Source: Tritrichomonas musculus (Eukaryota; Parabasalia; Tritrichomonadida; Tritrichomonadidae). Taken from it: DNA of 64,000 bases. Of this stretch, positions 30,053 to 40,000 are shown one piece after another. The position numbers were made by a program, and so were the translations under genes. A model generated the notes under the pieces. The model had not been told where the DNA came from and made no database searches. It saw only the letters and a program-made list of their open reading frames with translations. Each line of letters begins with the position of its first letter. Positions within the stretch are counted from its first letter, which is position 1. The stretch is taken from positions 5,642,001 through 5,706,000 of the forward strand of contig JAPFFF010000008.1 of assembly GCA_039105265.1 (NCBI GenBank), written 5' to 3'.

Positions 30053-31552
30053 ATGACTTTTCCTCTTGATATAAACCAGTATCAAATTTTAGAACGCATT
30101 GGTTCTGGGTCAACATCGCAAGTTTATAGAGCAAAGTGTCTAACAAACAATCGTATTATTGCAATGAAAATCATAGAATTAGAATTGTATCCATTAGAAA
30201 TCGATGTTTTACGTCGTGAAGTAGCATTTTGGTCAAGATGCCATCAAAATGAAAACATTGTCGATTATCATGGATCTTTTATTAATGGTTCTGTTCTTTA
30301 CATTTTAATGGAATATTTATCTGGCGGGTCAGTTCTTGATATCATGCGTGAAAAATTTCCAAATGGATTCAAAGATGAATGCCAGATAGCAACAATTTTA
30401 AAAGGTATTTTACTAGCTCTTGAATACGTGCATCAACATGATCAGGTACACCGTGACATAAAACCTGGAAATGTATTAATTAATGATGAAGGAACTGTTA
30501 AAATCGGCGATTTTGGAGTTGCAGCAAGCCTTCTTGAAGAAGGCCGAAAAAGAGCAAGATACACTGTTATTGGAACCTTGAGTTACATGGCTCCTGAAGT
30601 TTTAAACAAAGAAATATCTTACACACAAAAAGCAGATATTTGGTCTCTTGGAATTACAGCATATGAATTTGCTACTGGCAGTTCACCATATCAGAATTTT
30701 CCTCCATTAAGTATTGTTATTCAGATACTTAAATCACCACCACCAAGACTTCCAAAAGATGAAACTTACTCGCCCGAATTATACGATTTTGTTAAAGTAT
30801 GCCTTAATCATCAAACAGAAAATAGGCCTACTGCCTCTACCTTACTTGAGCATGATTTTATTAAAAAAGCAAAAGATGGCAAATATCTTGTGGAAACTCT
30901 CCTATCTCAAATACCACCTCTTGAACAAAGATCTCAAAGAAGACAGAGAATATATGAAGATCTCGCTCCGAAACCATCAAATGATTCTCAGTCTCCACCT
31001 GTTTGGCAGTTTCCAAGTGATAACCAAAGTACTCAGGCCGAAAAATCAAATGCCACTGAAGAAAAGGAAGAGTCAATAGAACATAAAGGAAGATTTAATA
31101 TTCATATCACAAAACAATCCAGCTCTGGCCTCAAAAGGAGTTCTTCTGATTTGATTTCAAATTCAGAGCAACTTCCAAAATCTCAACCACCACTTGATGC
31201 TCAAAAAAATACAACAACTCAACGACAACCAAAAACGCAACCACTACCAAATAATCGACAAAAAGCATCAATCGCCTTACAGCCGGAAGTTCTAACATCT
31301 CAAACTTCTGCTCAGCAGCAACCACAAACTCCATTCCAGCAGCCAACTCTTCAACAACCTCCAGCTGCTCAGCCTGAAAACGCAGTCCAAGCGCAACCAG
31401 ATAGTCAGCAAAGAAAGAAAAATCTCCGAAATCAAATAGCGGATCTTTCAGCAAAAATCGAACAATTAACAAGAGATAATGAACAGTTTAGAAACCAACT
31501 GAAGGTTATAACAACCAGAATCAATTTACTTGTGAACAAATCAAAAATGTAA
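30053..31552 (+). CDS. STE20-group Ser/Thr kinase, FRAY (OSR1/SPAK)-like
   Basis: A 499-residue protein with an N-terminal kinase domain (about 10-275). It has glycine loop GSGSTSQV (17-24), Lys39, Glu56, HRDIKPGN (133-140), DFG (153-155) and MAPEV (179-183). The glycine loop lacks the third Gly, as in OSR1/SPAK. The segment KADIWSLGITAYEFATGSSPY and the block after it also match that family. In animals these kinases act downstream of WNK in osmotic and ion-transport control. The region after residue 300 is low complexity, rich in Gln, Pro and Ser, and ends in a coiled coil (about 450-490). I could not identify the conserved C-terminal substrate-docking domain of OSR1/SPAK. Confidence 0.93.
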   Translation: MTFPLDINQYQILERIGSGSTSQVYRAKCLTNNRIIAMKIIELELYPLEIDVLRREVAFWSRCHQNENIVDYHGSFINGSVLYILMEYLSGGSVLDIMREKFPNGFKDECQIATILKGILLALEYVHQHDQVHRDIKPGNVLINDEGTVKIGDFGVAASLLEEGRKRARYTVIGTLSYMAPEVLNKEISYTQKADIWSLGITAYEFATGSSPYQNFPPLSIVIQILKSPPPRLPKDETYSPELYDFVKVCLNHQTENRPTASTLLEHDFIKKAKDGKYLVETLLSQIPPLEQRSQRRQRIYEDLAPKPSNDSQSPPVWQFPSDNQSTQAEKSNATEEKEESIEHKGRFNIHITKQSSSGLKRSSSDLISNSEQLPKSQPPLDAQKNTTTQRQPKTQPLPNNRQKASIALQPEVLTSQTSAQQQPQTPFQQPTLQQPPAAQPENAVQAQPDSQQRKKNLRNQIADLSAKIEQLTRDNEQFRNQLKVITTRINLLVNKSKM

Positions 31553-31700
31553 TTTTTAGTTATTTTTAATATTCTATGTTTAATAAAAGTATAATTATTG
31601 TTTTTATTGATTTTAGTTTGTTTTGTTTCTACAATATTCCTGATGGGTTTTTGTTCTAATATAAACTATTTAAAAAGTTTCTTTAATTAAATCACAATTC

Positions 31701-32921
31701 ATGCTTGATTCCATTCATAATCTTCATTTGGACAATGTTGTTATTGATGATAATACAAGCGATAATATTGTAATGACTATTGAAGGCCCTAATTCGAAAA
31801 GGACACTCATTTTTATATCAAGTTTCTTATTTTTTCTTTTTTTATTTTTCCTTTCCTATTTATTCCTCACAAATTCAAAATATACGAAAACAGTTGCGAT
31901 TAACACAGGAGAAAACAGAAAAATTGATGTTAATAATATTAATCCAGGAAGCTTTCTTTTAAGAATATATTCTTTGAAAAGCAACACTAATCTTAATCCA
32001 AACAAAATATATTTTGGTCAATTCAGAGTAAATATTTCTGTTAACTACTATTTTAATAATCACAAAAATTATGAAATCATAAAGAATAATATTTTAATCG
32101 AACCTTCCTTTGAATCGGATGAAAAAGTTTCTTTTCCAATTACATTATACGATGATCAGATTCCTAAGAACACCAAATCAGCTTCTTTCATAATTTCATC
32201 TGAACGTGTATCTATCAATAAAATTGTCTTAGAATTTGTTTTTGATAATTCAATTCATCATTTTATTGATTCAACATGGAATGCATTTGGATCAATTATT
32301 GTCTTTTTTTTAATTTTTCAGTATTATATGATTTTTCGTAAGAATAAGAAAATTATTAGAATGGAACACAAAATAACTTTAATTTATTTGATTTCTTTAT
32401 GCCTAGGAAATTTACCTTTTTCTTTCTTATTTTCTTTCTACCCATTGCTTCAAACTTTTCAAAAATCGTTGACAAATGCTATTTTTCTTTGCTCATTTTT
32501 GATTTTCTTCAAATCAATTAAAGTTCGAGGACGTGATTATTCACTTTTCCCTTATTTTTCAATCACATCCTTTTTATTTATAATAGATTTAATAGATACT
32601 AAATTTGCGCTTCATTATTTTGATGCATTTATAGGTATTTTTTATTTTACCGTATATTTAGTTGAAATTAATGGTGCATGGAATAATTATGACAAAACCG
32701 AAAAATTTAAATTATTAATTTATTCATTCACTTTTACTACCATTCAATTATTATTGTTTTTATCAAGAATGATTACAACTTGGTGTGAAATGTTTTATTT
32801 AAAGCATTTAAATATCATTTTCCCATATTTGGCTCATATAACATATGCATCTATAATTGCATACATATTCTATCCTATAAATCCCACCGAAGAAGTTGAA
32901 TATTCAAGATTACAGAAATGA
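31701..32921 (+). CDS. Membrane protein with ectodomain and seven-helix bundle
   Basis: A 406-residue protein. After a short acidic N-terminus there is a strong hydrophobic helix (about 35-57), then a soluble Asn-rich ectodomain (58-190), then about seven hydrophobic helices (195-395) and a short tail. One anchor, a beta-type ectodomain and seven helices is the architecture of the GOST group (Wntless, TMEM87, GPR107/108) and TMEM181, proteins of the Golgi and secretory route. That comparison rests on topology only. No diagnostic motif was recognised, so a plain trichomonad-specific membrane protein is equally possible. The gene follows the kinase by 148 bp on the same strand. Confidence 0.8.
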   Translation: MLDSIHNLHLDNVVIDDNTSDNIVMTIEGPNSKRTLIFISSFLFFLFLFFLSYLFLTNSKYTKTVAINTGENRKIDVNNINPGSFLLRIYSLKSNTNLNPNKIYFGQFRVNISVNYYFNNHKNYEIIKNNILIEPSFESDEKVSFPITLYDDQIPKNTKSASFIISSERVSINKIVLEFVFDNSIHHFIDSTWNAFGSIIVFFLIFQYYMIFRKNKKIIRMEHKITLIYLISLCLGNLPFSFLFSFYPLLQTFQKSLTNAIFLCSFLIFFKSIKVRGRDYSLFPYFSITSFLFIIDLIDTKFALHYFDAFIGIFYFTVYLVEINGAWNNYDKTEKFKLLIYSFTFTTIQLLLFLSRMITTWCEMFYLKHLNIIFPYLAHITYASIIAYIFYPINPTEEVEYSRLQK

Positions 32922-33126
32922 AAACGTAATTAATTAATTTATTATTTTGTTTTGTTTTTTTTTTGTTATTATGTTATATTAGTAAATTTGAAATATACAA
33001 GATAAGCACTCTAATTTATTTTTGCGTATTATTTTAATCAATACATAAAGAGAAAACGTGAGAATAATGTTGATTTTATATCAGTCCGTTTAAATTAAAT
33101 TTGAGAGAAAATCAAATTCAAGATTA

Positions 33127-33567
33127 ATGTCCAATGAATTAGACGCACGCTCTATTTCAGAAGTACAAAAAACTCTCAAAATTCTTAGAGAGCAAAACAG
33201 AGAACTTTCAGCAAATAATCGAATTATAAGAGAACAAATTAGATTAGTTGAAATTCGAACAGAAAATATTCGTTTAGATTACCAAGAGCATAAGGATGAA
33301 ATTGATTCTTCAAATGAAAAAATTATTAAAATAATTGAAGATGAAGCAAATAAACGTGAAAGCGATAGAAAAGGAAAAAAGAGGGAGCTTCTCCGTTTAA
33401 TAAGGCAAAAAACTAATGAAAACAATCAAATTCAGGATCAAATTCGGAGCTTAAATCTTCAGATACTGCATTTCAATAAAATGGCAGATAATTTACCAAA
33501 ATCGTCAGAAACAAAAAGGATAACAAAAAATAAAGTTAAAAAATCAAAGGTTCCTTCACAGAAATAG
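33127..33567 (+). CDS. Small coiled-coil protein, unknown function
   Basis: A 146-residue protein that is almost entirely a coiled coil (about residues 8-118), rich in Glu, Arg, Asn and Ile with regular heptads. It is followed by a basic tail ending KSKVPSQK. No domain or targeting signal was seen. Such small coiled coils are common in the parabasalid cytoskeleton and flagellar apparatus, but the assignment is not proven. The start is the first ATG, preceded by TCAAATTCAAG. Confidence 0.8.
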   Translation: MSNELDARSISEVQKTLKILREQNRELSANNRIIREQIRLVEIRTENIRLDYQEHKDEIDSSNEKIIKIIEDEANKRESDRKGKKRELLRLIRQKTNENNQIQDQIRSLNLQILHFNKMADNLPKSSETKRITKNKVKKSKVPSQK

Positions 33568-34181
33568 CAATTTGTATTTTATTTTGTTTTTAATAAAAAT
33601 TTTACGATATATTAATAGATATATTTATAAATATACTCAAGATCTGTTCAAAAATATAGGTTTTAAACCTTAATTTTCATTTCAAATACTTATTCTTTGA
33701 ATGATTTTAATCTTTTGTGTCTTTATTTTTTTATGGGTCAGATTATTCTCTTTTCATCATTATCAAAATCCATCTTTACAAATTTTATGTATATAAAGAT
33801 TATAAACCAAACTATTTTGTTAATTATGGAAATGCTTTTAATATGGCTATCATTTACATAATCAGCCCTAAAAAATTAATGAGACAGTTTTTAATTGCTC
33901 ATAAATAAAGATTAGGCCAATCAATTTTTTAAAACGAAACATTTTAAAATCGAATATAAGACACAGGAAAAGAAAAGTATTAAAATAAATAAGATTTATT
34001 CATTAAGAAAAAAATTGAATTGAAGGCACAAAATTTATGAATGGAGCTTTGAAAAAATTGAAAGGAAAACGGTTTAAAACTTTTTTTTTTTTTCATATAG
34101 TATATTTAATTTTTTTTTGTTTATTTTGATTTTTTTTCGGTCAAAAAGTTTCCACAATTTGATAGAGAGAAAAATAATCAT

Positions 34182-34255
34182 GAACTTTTTCTTGGAGCAA
34201 AAAATAAAACATAACTTTTTCTTAAAGATAAAAAATAAAATAACTTTTTGATGCA
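34182..34255 (+). repeat. Short tandem repeat, about 29-bp unit
   Basis: Two and a half degenerate copies of a unit starting AACTTTTTCTT and ending in AAAAAATAAAA lie head to tail, ending with AACTTTTTGATG. Confidence 0.6.
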
Positions 34256-34403
34256 AAATGTTTATGACAAGAGAAACCAAATTGACCCTCAATTATTTTT
34301 CTATTTATTTTAATCGTTTGTTTTTATAGAATACTTGCTTAAAATAGAACAATGTTCTTGAAAGAAAAATATATTATTACGCCATTATTATCTAAAGCAT
34401 AGA

Positions 34404-34430
34404 CACTTTTTGAGCGAAACTCAAAAAGTG
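34404..34430. repeat. Hairpin 1 of 3 (CACTTTTTGAG stem)
   Basis: An 11-bp perfect stem, CACTTTTTGAG with its complement, around a 5-nt loop CGAAA. It belongs to a series of three similar hairpins within 280 bp. Confidence 0.85.
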
Positions 34431-34515
34431 GCGTTTCTTGCAATTTCCTCAAATCAGATATTCAAATATCAAAACCAGCTATAACCAAGTTATTACATAT
34501 CTGAATCTTATGCAT

Positions 34516-34548
34516 GGCCACTTTTTGAGCGAAGCTCAAAAAGTGGCC
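34516..34548. repeat. Hairpin 2 of 3 (perfect 15-bp stem)
   Basis: A perfect 15-bp stem, GGCCACTTTTTGAGC with its complement, around the triloop GAA. It shares the ACTTTTTGAGC core with hairpins 1 and 3. Confidence 0.88.
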
Positions 34549-34643
34549 CTTTATTATTTTCAAATTTGATTTCTTTTCAAAACTTACATAAATCAGCTTC
34601 CATGAAGAAAACAAATGAAATATTATACCTAATAGATCTCAAG

Positions 34644-34682
34644 AATGACAACTTTTTGAGCTTTGCTCAAATAGTTGTCATT
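34644..34682. repeat. Hairpin 3 of 3 (18-bp stem, one mismatch)
   Basis: An 18-bp stem with one mismatch around the triloop TTT. The core ACTTTTTGAGC is shared with the other two, while the outer stem (AATGACA / TGTCATT) differs and is fully paired. Compensated change of this kind suggests that the fold matters or is repeatedly generated. Confidence 0.82.
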
Positions 34683-34791
34683 AAATGATATAAATTATTA
34701 ATTGAATTTCAAAATACAAAAAACATTTATGTATGTTCAATGATTATAGTTTATTAAATGATTTATGATTATATCGCGCGTTAGTTTTCTT

Positions 34792-34792
<1 letters not shown>

Positions 34793-34824
<32 letters not shown>
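34793..34824 (+). repeat. 32-nt poly(T) tract
   Basis: An uninterrupted run of 32 T. Further T tracts in the same orientation follow at 35242-35260 (19), 35424-35440 (17), 35563-35584 (22), 35834-35855 (22) and 37060-37084 (25). Confidence 0.85.
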
Positions 34825-34825
<1 letters not shown>

Positions 34826-36297
34826 TATTGAAAATAATCTCATACTAGCTCAAAGAATCTCATATCAAAACCGCTTTTTTGGATGGTTTTATTGAAAATC
34901 TCTGAATTTTTTTTTCTCTAAATTCATTCAAAAATATATTTTTGTATTGAATAATTTTTACCGTTTATTTATGCCTTTCATTCAATCCATGGAATATTTT
35001 GTTTAGAGTGTTTTCAATGTCATTGAATATACAGAGATGATTAATTTAGTTCAATTTTTTTCAATCATTCTGAAGTTGAAGTATATAAACTTCAAAATTG
35101 TATTCAATATTGGTATGAAATAATTGTGAGTGGTCAGAGGAAATTTGATATACTGTATCATTTTATAAATTTTAAAAAAGAGCCTTGAAAATTGAGTATA
35201 CCTAAACTCTATTTCCAGATCTATTAGAATTTATTCAAAACTTTTTTTTTTTTTTTTTTTAAGAGATATTTTTTGCCCCAATCTCTTTTGCACCCAACGG
35301 TTAAGGTCAATATTGACCCAGTATCGTACTTCAGAAAAAATTCACCATTATTTGGCTGTTTTATAAGTTGCTTTATTATCATTATGAATCGTTCAACTGT
35401 ATTATTATTTTGATTTAGATTCATTTTTTTTTTTTTTTTTAATGAAACAATTTGGTGACAGCAAAAATTTTGCATTCACGTTAAATAATCAACATCATGG
35501 CAGCGAAATCATTTTATTATTTCACAATATTAGCTTTATCTTAACATGACAGCATCGTCTAGTTTTTTTTTTTTTTTTTTTTTTGTTTATAAATGTTATA
35601 TTTGCTTCTCGAAGAAAATGAATATGATTTTTTCTTTGAAAGCAATGATTTTGGAGATGATTCATGGTCGGAAATGCAAAAATTGAGGAATATAATCTCA
35701 TAAATGCTTCCAAAAATTTTCAATGTTATAAAATTTTTTCTATTAAGTGTAATTCAAGTTGGGCAGTTTTGAATAATAAAAACGCTTCTAATATTGAAAA
35801 ACTTAAAAATCCTACCCTGCAATTAGAAAATGATTTTTTTTTTTTTTTTTTTTTTAAAGATGTAATATTTTTCAATATTATTTTGACCTAAAACTGTTTC
35901 TTAAAGAAAATTGATTTTTTTTTTTCTAGTTTTTGATGGAAAGAGATTATGAATTTTCAAGAAAATCAATTAAAATAACTATCAAGAAGTGAATATGCCA
36001 TATTAAAAATCAGCGTCAAATAAATTTCATTAGATATGGAGAAGAAGTAAAAGTATACAAATAGTTCTGAGATCATAAATATTTAAATATCTTTCAATAT
36101 TTAAATGAATTCTATTAAAAAGTTTATAAAGAGAAACTTTTTTAAATGAACATTGAATAAAGTATAAGGTCAATTCAACCAGTATAAGGTTGGATCGTAT
36201 ATATGTTTTTTTTATTATTCACTTCTGCACAGAAAAAGTCGAACTTTTCCAAATGAAAAGTGAACTTTGAACATCCCTAATCGTATATTGTATACAC

Positions 36298-36788
36298 AAT
36301 ATTTTTCATCTCACCTTGCAGTATAGAAAATTGAATGAAATTTATCTGTTTATTTTTAACGTTTGAAAATTCACCAAAAATCTATCTATATTATCGAGAA
36401 CTTTTTTTTTTTCCCCTGTAAATTTCAATGAATATTCGAATTAATAAATGCATGCATTTATTTAAGGTACAAATCCAGTACGTTTAGTAACCGCAATTTT
36501 TTTTGACATTCTCAAAGAATAAAATGACATGTTAAATAAAAAACGATTATTTTCATCAATTTCATATAACATGTCATAATTTTATTTAAAATGTAAAATA
36601 AGTGTCAAAAACAAACCTAGTCAATTTAAACTTTTTCAGAGACATGCAACTATTCAAATAATAAACGTTCTCCTATTCAAAAAATAACGTACTGGATTTG
36701 TACCTTAATTTATAAAATGAAATTAATATTCAAACCGTAACGATATCTACTCAATTTTCAATACTGCAAATGTGAGATGAAAAATACT
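36298..36788. repeat. Older foldback element disrupted by a MITE
   Basis: The arm at 36298-36334 (starting AATATTTTTCATCTCACC and ending near GAAAATTGA) is the reverse complement, with few mismatches, of 36751-36788. The space between the arms contains the 247-bp MITE, so the MITE appears to have inserted into an existing inverted-repeat element. Confidence 0.65.
36462..36708. mobile_element. 247-bp MITE with 23-bp terminal inverted repeats
   Basis: The ends are perfect inverted repeats starting TTAAGGTACAAATCCAGTAC (36462-36484) and ending with the complement (36686-36708). The pentamer TTTAT flanks it directly at 36457-36461 and 36709-36713, a likely target-site duplication. An inner inverted repeat around GACATGTTA / TAACATGTC lies in the middle. 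There is no coding capacity. The superfamily was not determined. Confidence 0.82.
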
Positions 36789-36806
36789 GTAAAAAAAAAA
36801 AAAATG

Positions 36807-37027
36807 ATATATCAAAAAAGTTGCACTTTTCAGACAAAATGCTCTCAATTTTTTTTCAATCATTTCTATTCAATTCGAACACTTTTTTATGATAAAGAAA
36901 GAGTTGATTTTTTTATGTTTTAATTCCAAAAAACAAGTCAAAATAAGTTCATATATGATTATTATAATAAATAAGATTGAGAGGATTTTGTCCGAAAAGT
37001 GGAAAGTTTCTCAATATATCAAAAAAA
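36807..37027. repeat. Imperfect inverted repeat
   Basis: The segment 36807-36850 (containing GCACTTTTCAGACAAAATGC) is complementary with some mismatches to 36976-37027. It forms another foldback structure directly beside the 3' end of the pseudokinase gene. Confidence 0.6.
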
Positions 37028-37090
37028 TGATTAAAATTCAAAATGATTGAGTAAAATAATTTTTTTTTTTTTTTTTTTTTTTTTGAAAAA

Positions 37091-40000
37091 TCATTTTTTT
37101 ACTTCGGGATTAATTAAAATAACAATATTTCCAAAATATGCTTCGGGCTCTTTCTTTAACCGTGGGATTCCTTCTGTTGCCGACTTGATGAGCTTCAAAT
37201 TAGTATTTTCACCATCATTGGCCGTATTTTTCTGATTATTTAATTTAATTGTAATTCTATATTTAAACTTCGGATTCAAATTAAAAATGTATCTTTTCAG
37301 AAGGAATGCCACCGACCTTTTTGCGAGACCAGCGAATTCGATATAACGGAAAATCTCTTTAAAATCCAAATTTTTAATTTTAGTTTCATACAAAATTTTT
37401 TTCGGTTCAGAATGATTGAGAGTATAGAATTCATTTTCAGGGAAATTGAGAGCATCGTATTCAATGTCATTCAATTTTTCAATATCAGCTTCCACATTAG
37501 GTGCATGAATAATAATCATGTTTTCTGTCTCTTCTATTTTCACCAATGAATCATTGTGACTTTTTTCTTCTTTTTCTGAATTCTTTATAAATGAATAAAG
37601 TAACGAACTTTTCTTTCGTATTGAATCAATAATACCAGGCATTTCACTTATTTTTGTGCGCATAAACATTCGTGGAATGTTGAACTTAATTGGAACATCA
37701 AGGTTAGATTCAATATTTGTCAGGAATTGATCTATCAGTGGAAAGACAGTGTTAAAAGTGAGAATTAAATTGTCAAAAGAAAAATTTTTCATTTTGAAAT
37801 AATCAAAAATTTCAATGAGTGTATGAAATGTGATCTGAAAAGATGAATAATCATTACTTAATTGATTCTTATTAAATATTTCAAGTTGGCTACTTGTTAA
37901 GTTTTTACGAATGAAATTATATAGATGATAGACAATTTCATTTGCTGTTTCAGTTTGATTTATTTGATGCAAAAAATCGGTTTGAAAATGAAATAGTTCA
38001 TGAATAAGAACATGTAAATACTTGATATCTTTTCTTTGTCTTTTAGCTAAGATTTCATCATATGAGTACATTTTCATATTATAAGAGTCATTTCTATTTG
38101 TTTGCATTGTTTGATTCAGCTTGTGAAAACTGTAGAAAAGAATGACAGAAGGAACCAAAGATTTAGTTTTATTGCTGTAATAAAGACCAATTTCATTTGT
38201 TGAAATGTTGCCAACATAAAGGTTGTTTGAGTGAACAATTGCGAACTCTTTTGATATCATATAAATCCAAGTTAATAAGTAACAATTGTACTGTTCAATA
38301 TCATTATTTTTAATGAAGTCTCCCAATGTTGTTATTGGCACAATAAAATTAACAATGCCTTCGTAATTTGTCATATGTTGAACTTTTTTATTATTGTTTG
38401 CTTCAAGAGAGAAAAGAAGAAACGAATCATCATAATCAATCCTTGATTTCGGCTTAAATTCATTTCTGAAAGCATCTTCAATAATTATATTGAAAAGGTC
38501 TGTAAAAAAGTAAGTTTTATCATCTTCTTTTACTTTTATATCAAAGTTTTCAAAGATGAATTTAATGATATCAGTGTTTTCTATTAAATATGCTTCATTG
38601 TCTTGTGTTACATTACGTCTATAGTTTGAAGCTATTTGATAAATATCTTCTTTAGATTTTGTTTGTCCTTCAAAGTAACTTTCAACAATATCAGAAAGAT
38701 TACAAACATATTTTCTTGAATCAATTGCATTTAATAAACGATATTCAATTTCTTCTTCGTTTTCCAAATATATTTGTAATAATTTAATGTTATCAATGAC
38801 TTCTTGAAATGATGAAAATCGTTCTTGACTGTCATATTTCATACATTTTTCAATTATATCTTTAAGTTCTTCTGTTTCGCTCCCTTCTTCAAAGCAGTCA
38901 TTATCTCTTCCAGATAATAAAAAGTGAAAATAATCGCCTTTCACTATGTTCAATCTGTCTCCACGAGGCTTGTTTCCCATTCGCAACTCGGGATTAACTT
39001 CAGTTAGTATTTCATGCATTAAAACGCCAAATGAATAAATGTCGGCCAATTTATATTGATCAATATATTTTTCATCATCATTACTGTAATCAATTGGCGT
39101 GTCAAAGAATTCAGGTGCACGATAATAAAAAGGACCTTTTGGTCTTGTTGCATCTGATTCGAGTGATATATCATAACAAAAAGAACCAATATAAGCATCT
39201 TTCTTTGAACTAAGAAAAATATATTGACTTGATAAACAACCATGAAATTCATCATTATCATGCAAGTCTTTCAAAGCTGTTGCTATTTCAAGAATCATTA
39301 CAATTTTATCAACTGAATTGAATTCTAATTCATTTTGCTTTTTTAATGTTTGCTTGCTTTTATCATGAGGCTTTAAAAAGATGCAATCAATTGTTCCCAT
39401 TGGAAAGTATGGTATTGTTAGCTTTGTTTTATGATATGATTCATTATTATGAACAATAAATTTGGAATAGTTTTCATTCAAAATTCTTTTCTCTCGTGCT
39501 TGCAATTCTTTAGAGACATTGTCATTATATGTCTTTTGAATATAGAAATTTAAAATAGAGCTTAAATAAAGTTTATAAGAACTTATAATATCATTCAATT
39601 GCTGTATATCATGCACTAAAATTAATTCATTAATATCAAAATCATCTTTTATCTTTTCCATCGCTTGGATAAATAATGACTGATTAACAATATTTTTAAT
39701 GAAAATTCTAGTGAATTCATTCAAATAGAAACACTTTTTCTCTTTTAAAACCGTTTCATATAACTCTCCAATTTTCAACTTTTGTTTCTTATTAAAAACT
39801 TTCGTTATATCGTCATAAATGCTGTTTATTATCATTGGAGAAAGATATTTATTTAATGATTTAATAAAATCATTTATAATGCTTGAAATAATATCGTTTG
39901 TCATTATAAAATCATTCTTTTCAACTTGGGAAAGAGTAAACAAATATCTTTCACTTGAACTTTCATCATTAATATCTAATGATAATGATTTAAAAATATA

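Larger units (their letters stand above)
33568..37090. other. 3.5-kb non-coding zone rich in hairpins, T tracts and foldback elements
   Basis: No intact gene was found. The zone holds tandem 29-bp repeats, three related hairpins, several long T tracts, a MITE and nested inverted repeats, all listed separately. Minus-strand frames at 35224-35475 and 35522-35713 have protein-like patches (for example a CKRDW segment) broken by T tracts, and may be remains of a transposon gene. Confidence 0.6.

Noticed and set aside
30714-31472. Open frames on both strands within the FRAY-like kinase tail
   Set aside because: They are produced by the Gln/Pro/Ser low-complexity tail of the kinase and have no independent protein features.
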